Positions 40,073 through 49,382 of a stretch of 64,000 nucleotides of DNA are shown here, piece after piece. The stretch covers positions 1-64,000 of the forward strand of contig JAFIFX010000008.1 in NCBI GenBank assembly GCA_020831805.1. Reading direction: 5' to 3'. The notes below the pieces were generated by a model. It ran no database searches. It was not told where the DNA came from and worked only from the letters and a program-made list of their open reading frames with translations. This DNA comes from Planctomycetota bacterium (GTDB taxonomy: Bacteria; Planctomycetota; Phycisphaerae; Phycisphaerales; UBA1924). Positions within the stretch are counted from its first letter, which is position 1. Each line of letters opens with the position of its first letter. The translations under genes and the position numbers were made by a program.

Positions 40073-42685
40073 TTACGGGCAGCCGGCGTTGAAGGCCAGC
40101 AGGTAGTCGCGGAAATCGAAGAAGTTGAACAGGCCGTCGTTGTTGAAGTCTGCGGCTGGGTCCTGCGCCTGAAAGAGGGCGACAAAGAGGGCCAGGTCGA
40201 AGAAATCAAGCGAGCCGTCGTCGTTAAGATCGGCGGGGCAGGGGTTGGCGGGATAAGAGCAGTTCCACGCGGCGATGCGGCCGGCGGGAACGCCGCCGGC
40301 GTGGGTGAAGTCGCCGCCGGCGATGAGGGTGGGGCCCCATGATGCAAGAGCGAGAACCCAGTCGTTCGTACCGCGAAACTCCGCTGGTGAGATCAATGGA
40401 GACCAACGATGGCCGTCCCAACGGGCGATGCGATTCACAGTTCGGCCACCGACATGCGTAAAACTGCCTCCGAGATAGAGTGCGGGCCCTGTGCCATCAT
40501 CGTGAACAGCGAGGGAACGGACATGGCCCCCCGCAACGCCGGCAGCACAGACATCCGCAAGGGCCGACCAGTGGCTCCCATCCCAGCGAGCGACCCCTTT
40601 GGCTGGAATCGAGCCGGCCGTCGTGAAAGATCCACCAACATAGAGCGCCGGCCCCGATCCGTCATCAAAGACCGCCATCGCGAAGGCGGGACCATCGAGT
40701 CCCATCCCTTCCGGCCCGGTTAACGCAGACCACGCGTGCCCGTCCCATCGTGCGATCCGATTCACGACGACTCCGTCGATGGTCGTGAACTCACCGGCTG
40801 CGTACAAGTCACTGCCAAGTATCGCAAGGGCTCTTATGAAGTGCCCGGCTGGCCCGATCCCCTGCGGGCCGGTTAACGGGGTCCATGTCTCGCCATCCCA
40901 AGCCGCGACCCCAATGTTACCGATTCCCAGCCGGGTTACCTCTCCTGCCGCGTACAGCAATGGCTGATCGGAGTTCGTGGCGCTCGCCATGCTGTAGACG
41001 GTGTGGAAGATCAATCCGCTTGCGTCATCAAGAGATGCCCACTCACTGGCATCCCAGCGTGCGATTCCGGTGGCGGGCTGCCCACCGGCGGTGGCGAACT
41101 GACCACCGACATAGAGTGCCGTATCGCTTCCGCTATTGTGCAACTGCAACGCATAAACAACAGGTTGCGTCGCGCCGCCGAGACCGGCGCCGACCGGCTT
41201 CCACTCAACACCGTCCCACCGAGCGAGGCTTGAGGCCTGGACCCCACCCGCCTGCTGAAACAATCCTCCGGCGTACAGGCTCGGCGAATTTCCATCTTCG
41301 AATGCCTGAAGAGCAGAAACCCAAGACACCACGCCACCACCGACACCCGGGATTATCTGATCCCAGTCGCATTCATCCGAAGGCGGCGGGCAAACACGCC
41401 AGCGAGCGATGTGATTCGCTGGACGACCAGCCGCACTGGTAAAGCCTCCGCCGATGTAGAGCGCCGGACCATCACCATCATCGTAGGTTTGCACTACGGA
41501 GATGGATCCGCCGGATACTGCTGCATCCTCCGGATCGCCGAGGGGAATCCATGAAGCTCCATCCCATTTGGCGATGTTCTCCGCTGGGACACCACCTGCC
41601 GTGTCGAATAGGCCTGCGGCGTACAAAGCCGAACCGTTTCCGTCATCGAAGCTGTGCAACGAGAGCACTCGAGGGCTGCCCGCTCCCTGTATGCCCGTCC
41701 CCAGCGCGGACCAAATGCCGTTTTTCCATTTCGCGACCCTATTCGCACTTGATGCGCCGCCAGCGGCCGTGAAACTGCCGCCGGCGTAAAGAGCTTCACC
41801 AGACCCGTCATCATGCACATGGAGCGATGACACGACACCGTTCGTCCCCCACTCACCGCTTTGCCAAAGCGGGAACCACGCCGCACCGTTCCATCTCGCG
41901 ACGTACTGGGTCTGAACACTTCCCGCAAAGGTAAAGTTTCCGCCGATGTAGAGCGACTCGCCGTTTCCTGGATCATGAACGACCATGCAGTGGACTGTGT
42001 CATTGACCCCTACCCCGCCAAGGGTGAAGAGCGCGGACCACTCTTGACCATCCCACCTTGCAACGCGACCGACAGCGATGCCACCCGCGATCGTGAATCG
42101 CCCGCCGACATACAGCGCCGGCCCTCCCCCATCGTCATACACGGCCAATGCGTACGCGATGTTGTTCAGACCTACACCTTCCGGGCCGGCGAGCGCCGAC
42201 CATTCGTGACCGTCCCACTTGGCGATTCTGTTTACCGAGATACCTCCTGCGGTCAGGAAGTTGCCGGCCGCATAAAGGGCCGGCCCGTGGCCGTCGTCAA
42301 ACACTGCGAGGGCTGCGACCTCGTTGCTTCCTCCGATACCGACTCCATTGGGACCAACCAACGGGGACCACTCGGAACCATCCCAGCGCGCCACGCGATT
42401 GACGACCGTGCTCCCGGCTTGCGTGAAAAAGCCGGCAGCGTAAAGTGCAGGGCCGGAGCCGTCATCAAACACGACGAGATCGCGCAGCGCGCCATTGAAA
42501 CCCGGGTTGCCAATCGCGGGATCCCACGAAGTACGGCAGTCGACGCATTCGCCGAATGGGTCTGTGGAGGGGGCGGGAAGATCTGCAACTACAAGCGGAT
42601 CGGCTCCCGCGATCGGGCCGATCAAGAAGAGGCAAGCCGGGATCTGCCAGCGGATCCATCGACGGAGCAATCTGATACAAGACAT
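40073..42685 (-). CDS. Exported repeat protein (about 14 propeller-like repeats) with C-terminal dockerin-like tail
   Basis: Repeats 'LAVFDDGxGPALYAAGxFTxAGGxxVNRIAKWDGHxWSALxGP'; tail 'CPADLNDDGSLDFFDLALFVALFQAQDPAADFNNDGLFNFFDFRDYLLAFNAGCP'. Confidence 0.85.
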   Translation of the reverse strand: MSCIRLLRRWIRWQIPACLFLIGPIAGADPLVVADLPAPSTDPFGECVDCRTSWDPAIGNPGFNGALRDLVVFDDGSGPALYAAGFFTQAGSTVVNRVARWDGSEWSPLVGPNGVGIGGSNEVAALAVFDDGHGPALYAAGNFLTAGGISVNRIAKWDGHEWSALAGPEGVGLNNIAYALAVYDDGGGPALYVGGRFTIAGGIAVGRVARWDGQEWSALFTLGGVGVNDTVHCMVVHDPGNGESLYIGGNFTFAGSVQTQYVARWNGAAWFPLWQSGEWGTNGVVSSLHVHDDGSGEALYAGGSFTAAGGASSANRVAKWKNGIWSALGTGIQGAGSPRVLSLHSFDDGNGSALYAAGLFDTAGGVPAENIAKWDGASWIPLGDPEDAAVSGGSISVVQTYDDGDGPALYIGGGFTSAAGRPANHIARWRVCPPPSDECDWDQIIPGVGGGVVSWVSALQAFEDGNSPSLYAGGLFQQAGGVQASSLARWDGVEWKPVGAGLGGATQPVVYALQLHNSGSDTALYVGGQFATAGGQPATGIARWDASEWASLDDASGLIFHTVYSMASATNSDQPLLYAAGEVTRLGIGNIGVAAWDGETWTPLTGPQGIGPAGHFIRALAILGSDLYAAGEFTTIDGVVVNRIARWDGHAWSALTGPEGMGLDGPAFAMAVFDDGSGPALYVGGSFTTAGSIPAKGVARWDGSHWSALADVCAAGVAGGHVRSLAVHDDGTGPALYLGGSFTHVGGRTVNRIARWDGHRWSPLISPAEFRGTNDWVLALASWGPTLIAGGDFTHAGGVPAGRIAAWNCSYPANPCPADLNDDGSLDFFDLALFVALFQAQDPAADFNNDGLFNFFDFRDYLLAFNAGCP

Positions 42686-42803
42686 GAGCAACCCTTCTCG
42701 AAGTAGGAATCGCGGCTCTTCGCCAGATGGGGCAAACATCCGGGGCAGGAGTCTAACAGAAATCGAGGGGTGGGTGAAGGGCTCAACTCACAAAAACGAC
42801 CAC

Positions 42804-42825
42804 GGGACCGGCGATTGCCGGTCCC
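42804..42825 (-). terminator. Terminator downstream of tRNA-Val
   Basis: GGGACCGGC-AATC-GCCGGTCCC on the minus strand, then GTGGTCGTTTTTG. Confidence 0.75.
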
Positions 42826-42856
42826 GTTCCGTTTTATCCGCCTCGGTGGGGGGAAA

Positions 42857-42930
42857 TAGGCGCAACTGGACTCGAACCAGTGACCTCTGCCATGTGACGG
42901 CAGCGCTCTAGCCAACTGAGCTATGCGCCC
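42857..42930 (-). tRNA. tRNA-Val (anticodon CAC)
   Basis: Cloverleaf GGGCGCA-TA-GCTCAGTTGGCTAGAGC-G-CTGCC-GTCACAT-GGCAG-AGGTC-ACTGG-TTCGAGT-CCAGT-TGCGCCT-A; CCA not encoded. Confidence 0.95.
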
Positions 42931-42996
42931 GATTTGGGACCATTCTAGGCCCCGCTCAGCGGGCGGCAAGGCTGGGTCGGGCGGCTGGGGGCGGGG

Positions 42997-43479
42997 TCAG
43001 GGGCGCCGTGTGGTGGTGAGGCGGACGCGGACGAGTTGGCCGTCCGGACCGGTGAGGACGACCTGGCGGGACTCGCCGTCGATGGCGGTCAGGGTCCAGC
43101 CAGGGGCCGCCGGGTCGCCGATGGCGCGGGGGCGGCCGTTGATGACTGCCAGCGGGCGCGTGGGGTGCGGCATCACCGTACTCAGGATGAACTCGGGAAC
43201 GCCCTTGGCCTTGGGGGCCTCGGGGATGATCTCGGGGACGACCTCAGGCTGGACCGGCTCGGGGTCGGCCCAGAACGGCGAGGGGAGGTCGGCGAACCGG
43301 GTGGGGTTCGCTTTGGTGGCCGTAAGCGGCTCGAAGTCCGGAACGGACGGCAGGGGGCGGATCTCCGCGCCAATCGCGTCGCCCGCGCCGGCGCCGATGT
43401 GGCGTGACCCGTAGACGGCGGCGGCCGGAGCGAGGACGATGAGCAGGCCGGTGATCAGCGTGGTGCGGTCATGCGTCAT
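42997..43479 (-). CDS. Secretion/pilus-associated protein, GspB/PilP/GspC-like
   Basis: N-terminal TM, Pro-rich linker, C-terminal 'RPLAVINGRPRAIGDPAAPGWTLTAIDGESRQVVLTGPDGQLVRVRL'; last gene of the operon. Confidence 0.5.
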   Translation of the reverse strand: MTHDRTTLITGLLIVLAPAAAVYGSRHIGAGAGDAIGAEIRPLPSVPDFEPLTATKANPTRFADLPSPFWADPEPVQPEVVPEIIPEAPKAKGVPEFILSTVMPHPTRPLAVINGRPRAIGDPAAPGWTLTAIDGESRQVVLTGPDGQLVRVRLTTTRRP

Positions 43480-44083
43480 CGCTGGCCTCCGCGGGGTCGG
43501 GGATGATGGTGGTGCGGTCGGGTACGCGGTAGACGGTCAGGGTCAGCGTGCCGCGGACCTGATCGCCGGCGCCGCGGGTCAGGCGGAACGAGTTGATCTG
43601 GGCCAGCCCGACGGTGTCCGGGATCTCCGCGATGAAGTCGGTGATATCGCCGTAGCGGCCCGAAAACTCGACCAGGAACTCGTCGGCGGTGATGACGGGC
43701 TCGTCGCTGGCGGCGCGGCGGCGGTCCGGGCCCGACTGGACCCGGCTTGATGACCGGGGATCGGTTCGATGGATCCGGATGGAGCGGGCCGATGCCTTCC
43801 GCTCGATCTGCTCAAAGAGGGCCGCGGTGGTCGCGTGGGCGGTCATGGCGTCGGCGAAGGCGTGGACGCGGGATTCGAGATTGGACTGGGTGCGGCGTGT
43901 GCGTTCCTCGTCCGGGTCGGACCCGAGGTAGGCGGAGACGGCCGCGGACTGCGTGCTGTAGAGGCGACGCTGATCATCCAGGTCGGCGCGGGCCGGCTTG
44001 ACGGTGAAGATCCATGCCGCGGCGAGCAGGACGCAGACGATCAGCGTGCGGATCGCGGCGGGTCTGAGGGTGTGATCGTTCAC
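43469..44083 (-). CDS. PilO/GspM-like protein
   Basis: N-terminal TM, coiled coil, 'VITADEFLVEFSGRYGDITDFIAEIPDTVGLAQINSFRLTRG'; GTG start overlaps the upstream gene; the ORF track over-extends to 44788. Confidence 0.7.
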   Translation of the reverse strand: MNDHTLRPAAIRTLIVCVLLAAAWIFTVKPARADLDDQRRLYSTQSAAVSAYLGSDPDEERTRRTQSNLESRVHAFADAMTAHATTAALFEQIERKASARSIRIHRTDPRSSSRVQSGPDRRRAASDEPVITADEFLVEFSGRYGDITDFIAEIPDTVGLAQINSFRLTRGAGDQVRGTLTLTVYRVPDRTTIIPDPAEASDDA

Positions 44084-45738
44084 GGTGTTTGCTCCTTGGC
44101 GGCGCCGGCACGACGGGCGTAATCGGCCAGGGGCTGGTGGGCGGCCTGGGAGGTCGCCAGACGCAGCGTGAGCTGGAAGTGGCGCACGGCGCGGTCGTCG
44201 GCGAGTGTGTCCCGGGTCGTGGACCCGAGGTTGATCGCCGTGACGAGCGGGGATGCCTGCAGTGCCTGGACCACCTCGGTCAGGGCCGCCGCGGCTGAGG
44301 TGTCGTCCGTGCCGACGGTCGAGCCCTTGAGACGGATCTCGGGGCCGGTGGCGGTGACCTGGGCGTCGATCTCGTCGAAGCGGGCGTGCTCGGACGCATT
44401 CTCGGCGATCAGGGCGAGCACGGCGGGCCAGTCCGCGCTCGGGCCGGCGCTCTCGGTGACGCGGAGCGCGACGCGGCCGGCGGCGCCTGCCAGGCGGTTG
44501 ATCCGTTCGCGCGCTTCCTCCTCGCGGCTGAGCGCGGCCAGCGTCGTGGCGTGCTGGGCGAAACGGGGTTCGAGTTCGCGGTTCTGGCCGGTGATGTGGA
44601 CATACTCGGCGCCGAGCAGGGCGGCCGCGCCGATTGCGCCAGCGGCGAGGCACCGGCGGAACGTGTCGGACTGCTTCTGCTCCATCACGGCGTGTGGGAT
44701 CAGTTCGGCGGTGTCGGTCTCGGCGCGGACCCAGGCGTACTCGAAGGTCCCGGGAGCGAAGGGTTTGAGAACGCCCGCTCCATCGCACCCGGGCGCCACG
44801 CGGATGTGCATGTTGACGGTGTCGGTGACGGCGGAAGCGAGATAGGGGATCGCGGCGCCGGGCCCGTCGAGGATGAGGGTCGAGGGCTGCTGATCGGCCG
44901 GTATGCCGAAGCGCAGTGTCTGCTTGATCTCGACGCAGAAACGCTGGAGGACCGGCGCGACCATGGGAAGGATGCGGGCGCGGACCTCGGGGCTGATCTC
45001 GGTGGATTTGAAGGGCAGGCCGTGGTCGAAGAGCATGCGCTCGCCGAGGGCCTGGTCGGCCTCCGCGTCATCCGGGCGGATCGCGCGCTGGAAGACATCG
45101 GAGAGGAGTCGGTGGCCGAACTCGAAGGCGCGGACCAGCCGCAGGCCGTCGCGGGATCCGACGGCGATGACCGACCAGCCCGGGCCGATGCAGCAGCAGG
45201 CGGTCGTTTCGTTCTCGGCCGTGAGGACCCGATCGGCGGCGATGCGAACGATGGCGGCGGCCTCGGGGATCAGCCGCTCGACGCGCGTGCCGCAGCGGGT
45301 GAGCCATGCGTAGAGCTTGTTGGTATCGTCCTCTCGGTCCGCGAGTGCGAGGACGGTCCATGTGCCGGGCTTTTCCGCGGTGGGACCGAGGATCGCGGCA
45401 TCGGCGATGACGATCGAACCGCCGGATTCGCGGATTTTCACGGTCGCCGCCCGCCGGGCGTCGTCGCGTGAGCCGGCGATTTCGTGGGACTGGACGATGG
45501 CGTTTCTGGCGTGGTACAACAGCGTGATGCGCGGCTGGGATCGTCCGGGCGAGAGCCTGGACAGCAGTTGGCGCAGCGGGCGATCGAGCGGGACCAGGCC
45601 CTGCTCCCAGGCCTGCTCCCACGCGGTGGGGTCGGTCTCGATCTGCTCGGCCCGGACGATACGCCCGGCGCGGACGACCGCGCCGCGGATGCGGTCCGGT
45701 GTTAGGGTGAGCACGATGCGGGTTGGTGTGCCGATCAT
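44080..45738 (-). CDS. GspL-like protein (PilM-like plus PilN-like parts in one chain)
   Basis: Actin-like N-terminal half then TM 'CLAAGAIGAAALLGAEYVHI' and PilN-like C-terminal half; operon position. Confidence 0.65.
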   Translation of the reverse strand: MIGTPTRIVLTLTPDRIRGAVVRAGRIVRAEQIETDPTAWEQAWEQGLVPLDRPLRQLLSRLSPGRSQPRITLLYHARNAIVQSHEIAGSRDDARRAATVKIRESGGSIVIADAAILGPTAEKPGTWTVLALADREDDTNKLYAWLTRCGTRVERLIPEAAAIVRIAADRVLTAENETTACCCIGPGWSVIAVGSRDGLRLVRAFEFGHRLLSDVFQRAIRPDDAEADQALGERMLFDHGLPFKSTEISPEVRARILPMVAPVLQRFCVEIKQTLRFGIPADQQPSTLILDGPGAAIPYLASAVTDTVNMHIRVAPGCDGAGVLKPFAPGTFEYAWVRAETDTAELIPHAVMEQKQSDTFRRCLAAGAIGAAALLGAEYVHITGQNRELEPRFAQHATTLAALSREEEARERINRLAGAAGRVALRVTESAGPSADWPAVLALIAENASEHARFDEIDAQVTATGPEIRLKGSTVGTDDTSAAAALTEVVQALQASPLVTAINLGSTTRDTLADDRAVRHFQLTLRLATSQAAHQPLADYARRAGAAKEQTP

Positions 45739-45814
45739 TCGACGAGGACCCCCGTATTCGGGACAGAGAACTGATCGGACCGAACGCGGCCCGACTTGGA
45801 TGGGATCGGGCGGG

Positions 45815-46177
45815 TCATTCGATCTCGATCCGGATGCGTCTGCTTGCAAGGCCGCTGCGGCCTTCGATGATGAGGTCGCCGGTGTCGGCGGGGATCTGGA
45901 GGAAGACGATGGACTGGGCGCCCAGGGCGATCTGGTCGTTCTCCTCGGGGAGGGCGACGCCCGCGTAGGACGATCCGAGCACAATGTTGGCGCCGGATTC
46001 AGCGGCGTAGAAGGCCCGCAGCGTCTCCACCCGGACCGCCGCGAGGTCGGACTCCTGGGCCATCGGGATCACCGAGGCGGCGACGGTCAGTCCGAGAATC
46101 ATGACGACGAGAAGCACCGTGGCCATCGCGACGCCGCGACGGGAGATCTGGGCTCGGGATGGGCGTGGTCGCGGCAT
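45815..46177 (-). CDS. Short GspK/PilX-like minor pseudopilin
   Basis: 'SRRGVAMATVLLVVMILGLTVAASVIPMAQESDLAAVRVETLRAFYAAESGANI'. Confidence 0.6.
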   Translation of the reverse strand: MPRPRPSRAQISRRGVAMATVLLVVMILGLTVAASVIPMAQESDLAAVRVETLRAFYAAESGANIVLGSSYAGVALPEENDQIALGAQSIVFLQIPADTGDLIIEGRSGLASRRIRIEIE

Positions 46178-46674
46178 CACGGGTCGTCTCCGATGTTGAC
46201 GCGGGGGAAGGCGACGGTCGAAAGCGTGAAGCCGGCGATGGTCAGGCGTGCGTGGACGCGGTGGGCCTCGGACGCAACGACCGGAGTGATGCCGTCGGGC
46301 CCGACATAGTCGAGCCGGAAGTGTTCGACACGGCGGGCGAACGGGGCGTTCCCGTCCGGCCCGATGAGGACCAGCGTGCCGCCATCGAGCCGGAGACCGG
46401 CGTTGTTGGTGAACACGATCGATGTCGCGTCGCCCGAGGCGACGGCGAGCGTACCCGGCTCGGAACCGGGGGCCTCTTGGATCAATCGGACGATTGTGGA
46501 TGCGGCGAACGCGGCATCATCCGCGGCGGACCTGGCGTCACGGTTGGCGGCGTACGCGTCGGTCGCGCTGACGATCACGGGCATGACCGCGACCGAGATG
46601 ATCGAGATCACGAGCATCGCGACGACGAGTTCGAGCAATGTGAAGGCCCTGCGGCTGGATCGGCGTGCCGGCAT
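46177..46674 (-). CDS. Prepilin-type minor pseudopilin (GspJ position)
   Basis: 'RAFTLLELVVAMLVISIISVAVMPVIV'; the ORF track over-extends to 47271. Confidence 0.8.
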   Translation of the reverse strand: MPARRSSRRAFTLLELVVAMLVISIISVAVMPVIVSATDAYAANRDARSAADDAAFAASTIVRLIQEAPGSEPGTLAVASGDATSIVFTNNAGLRLDGGTLVLIGPDGNAPFARRVEHFRLDYVGPDGITPVVASEAHRVHARLTIAGFTLSTVAFPRVNIGDDP

Positions 46675-47144
46675 CACATCTCCCCCACCATGACGGACAC
46701 CGGCATGACCCGCTGCGGGCCAAGACCGGCGTTGAAATGGACCCGAACGGTCACCGTGCGGAAGATATTCTCCTCGGCTTCGGCCGAGGCCGATCCGGTC
46801 GCGTTGACCAAGGGGCCGATCTCGACCGTGTAGGCGAGTCCCGCCCGCTCGTACGGCTCTGTCAGCTCCGCCAGGCGGACCCTGAGCCCGCGGGCCGGGT
46901 CGTCCAGATAGGTCGTGGGGTTCGCGAGGGCATCGAAGCCAAGGCTGGGGTCGCGGCTGGCTGTGTCGGCGATTAGGGTCTCCAGGATGAGACCGGCGAG
47001 GAGCACGGCACGCATGGTCGTGACGGTGTCCGCACGATGGTCGCCCATTGACTGGAGCGACTGGACAATGGGAGGGACCGTCAGCGCGAGCAGGAGCACG
47101 CAGACGACCGCCTCGATGAGGGACAGACCGCGTCGGCGCATCAC
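46674..47144 (-). CDS. Prepilin-type minor pseudopilin (GspI position)
   Basis: 'RRGLSLIEAVVCVLLLALTVPPIVQSL'. Confidence 0.78.
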   Translation of the reverse strand: MMRRRGLSLIEAVVCVLLLALTVPPIVQSLQSMGDHRADTVTTMRAVLLAGLILETLIADTASRDPSLGFDALANPTTYLDDPARGLRVRLAELTEPYERAGLAYTVEIGPLVNATGSASAEAEENIFRTVTVRVHFNAGLGPQRVMPVSVMVGEM

Positions 47145-47686
47145 GGGCCCTCCACCAGGCCGGAGCGGGCGTGGACGGTGACCTGGGCATCGCCGAGGAA
47201 GCGGATCGACGCGCTGGATGTGAGGCCGCCGGCGTGCGACCCGCTGGTGCTGCGGGCGTGGGGCGTGCCACGGTGATCGAACCAGATGGTCACGGTGTCG
47301 ATGGCGACGGCGCCATGGACCAGTTCGGTCGGGACGGTGATGCGGGTGACTTCGTTGCGATAGGTATCCCGGAATGAGAGGACGGTCGAGGGTGATCCCA
47401 GGGCGTCGGTCAGAGGTTCGGGCCTGCCATCGTCGCCGATCGTGAGCAGTTGGGCTGTGTGCGCGGCCGCGTCGAACCGGACGCCGACCGGGATTCCGGA
47501 GGCGATGGCGCGCTCGCGGGCGAAGGTCAGCAGGCGGGCGGCCTCGGCGATACCCGCCCCTCGGCTCGCGTCGTCGAAGCGGTCCATCGCGGGGATCACC
47601 GCCAGGGCGAGCAGGCCCGCAATCAGGATCACCGCGGTGATCTCCACCACGGTAAAGCCCCGATGGGATGGCACGATTCGGTCCAT
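47141..47686 (-). CDS. GspH-like pseudopilin
   Basis: 'HRGFTVVEITAVILIAGLLALAVIPAM'; 'ARLLTFARERAIASGIPVGVRFD' is GspH-like. Confidence 0.82.
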   Translation of the reverse strand: MDRIVPSHRGFTVVEITAVILIAGLLALAVIPAMDRFDDASRGAGIAEAARLLTFARERAIASGIPVGVRFDAAAHTAQLLTIGDDGRPEPLTDALGSPSTVLSFRDTYRNEVTRITVPTELVHGAVAIDTVTIWFDHRGTPHARSTSGSHAGGLTSSASIRFLGDAQVTVHARSGLVEGP

Positions 47687-47692
47687 GGGCGG

Positions 47693-48157
47693 TCAGAGCT
47701 GGTTGGCGGTGAGGTATGAACCGGAGGAATCACGCTTGGTCGTGGTCGCGGTGGAGTTGGCGTAGAAGATCGCGACGGGCGGGTTGGCGTTGTTGTCCAC
47801 GAAGTAGTTCCAGCCCGCCCCGCCGGGGTTCACCACAGCGCGGTTCTGGGCCTGGGCCGCGTTGACGCTCTGGAGGGTGGAGAGGTTGTTGAACGGGTTG
47901 GCGGGCAGGTCGAAGCGCAGGGTGCTGCCGTCGGTGAGCTGGGTCAGGGTCGGGAACGGGTCATCGCCCGCGATGACGGCGGCGGCCCGAAAGGACGCGA
48001 TCGACGCACGCACGGATCCGAGGGTGCTCTCCGTCGAGGCGGTCCGGGCCTCGTCGCTGGCGCCGGCGAACCGGGGGATGGCGATCGCGGCGAGGATGCC
48101 GAGCATCACCACGACGATCGTGATCTCGAGCAGGCTGAAGGCGCGGCGGGTGTTCAC
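47693..48157 (-). CDS. Major pseudopilin, GspG-like
   Basis: 'RRAFSLLEITIVVVMLGILAAIAIPRF'. Confidence 0.83.
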   Translation of the reverse strand: MNTRRAFSLLEITIVVVMLGILAAIAIPRFAGASDEARTASTESTLGSVRASIASFRAAAVIAGDDPFPTLTQLTDGSTLRFDLPANPFNNLSTLQSVNAAQAQNRAVVNPGGAGWNYFVDNNANPPVAIFYANSTATTTKRDSSGSYLTANQL

Positions 48158-48167
48158 GGTTCTTGCC

Positions 48168-49373
48168 TCAACGGTTGACCGTCACCATCTGCCACATGGG
48201 CAGGAAGACGGAGAGCGCCACGATCAGCACGATCACCGCGATCGCGATCGTGATCATCGGCTCGATGACGGTGTTGATGTTCTTGGACAGGTGGTCGGCG
48301 ATACGGTCGTAATGCCGGGCGATGATGCGGCCCGCCCCGGAGAGCTCCTTGGCTTCCTTGCCGGCCCCGAGCAGGCGGCGGGCGAAGCTCGGCAGCTGAT
48401 CGGACCCGTTCAGGACCGCCTCGAGGGAATCGCCGGCACGCATGCGGTCGCACAGCCGCTCGCATTCGGCCACGAATACCGGGCGGCCCGTGGAACGCCC
48501 GGCGATCCAGATCGATTCGATGACCTCGATGCCCGAATCGATGCTGATGGACATCACGCGGGAGAAGCGGGCCGTGGCCACGGCGGTCAGCATGGTGCCG
48601 ATGTATGGCGTGCGCAGCAGCACCGACTCGATGCGGTAGCGTCCCCTCGGCGATCTCCATTGCTGGCGGGCGAAGACCAGGATCGCGACAAGAACGACCG
48701 CGTAGACCCACCACCAGCCGTGGACCGAATCGCCCAGCGTGCGGATCAGCCTGGTGGAAACAGGGAGTTGGACGCCGTTGCTCTCGAAGATCACCGCGAA
48801 GCGGGGCACCACGAAGACCACGATGACGGAGACAGCCATGACTACAAAGCCGGCGACGATGGTCGGGTAGGTCAGCGCCCGACGCACCTGCTCGCGAGAC
48901 TCGATGCTGCGTTCGAGCATGTCGGCGAGGTGCTCGGTCACGGAGGCGAGTGTTCCGGTTTTTTCGGCTGCCCGGATAGTTTCGATGTACACCTCGCCGA
49001 AGACATGCTCATACTTTCCGAACGCCGTGGTCAGCTTCTCGCCGGACTCGATCATGATGGCGATGTCGGTGACCATGTCCCGCATGCGCGGGTTCTTCTC
49101 GTGCTCGGCGACGGACCGGAGCCCGCGGGCGATCGGGATGTTCGCCTCGACCAGCACGCTGATCTCCCGGGTCAGATCCGAGACCTCGCGTTGGGTGATC
49201 CGATCGTGACGCCACGAGAAGGCGGCGCCCCTGGAAGCGGTCTCGCGGATCCGCAGCGGTGTGATCCCGTCCGCGGCGAGGCGGCGGGTGGCCTCGGTCT
49301 CGCCGGGGGCGTCGATCACGCCGGCGGTGCGCCTGCCGTCCGAGCCCAGCGCCGTGTACTTGTACTTGGGCAT
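48168..49373 (-). CDS. Type II secretion/type IV pilus inner-membrane protein, GspF/PilC family
   Basis: 'YKYTALGSDGRRTAGVIDAPGETEATRRLAADGITPLRI'; 'GEKLTTAFGKYEHVFGEVYIETIRAAEKTGTL'. Confidence 0.95.
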   Translation of the reverse strand: MPKYKYTALGSDGRRTAGVIDAPGETEATRRLAADGITPLRIRETASRGAAFSWRHDRITQREVSDLTREISVLVEANIPIARGLRSVAEHEKNPRMRDMVTDIAIMIESGEKLTTAFGKYEHVFGEVYIETIRAAEKTGTLASVTEHLADMLERSIESREQVRRALTYPTIVAGFVVMAVSVIVVFVVPRFAVIFESNGVQLPVSTRLIRTLGDSVHGWWWVYAVVLVAILVFARQQWRSPRGRYRIESVLLRTPYIGTMLTAVATARFSRVMSISIDSGIEVIESIWIAGRSTGRPVFVAECERLCDRMRAGDSLEAVLNGSDQLPSFARRLLGAGKEAKELSGAGRIIARHYDRIADHLSKNINTVIEPMITIAIAVIVLIVALSVFLPMWQMVTVNR

Positions 49374-49382
49374 GGGTCAACC

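Noticed and set aside
44084-44788. N-terminal extension of the PilO/GspM ORF
   Set aside because: Overlaps the GspL-like gene out of frame and is Arg/Pro-rich; the GTG at 44083 gives a normal protein.
46675-47271. N-terminal extension of the GspJ-position prepilin ORF
   Set aside because: Overlaps the preceding prepilin genes in another frame; the true prepilin motif starts just after 46674.
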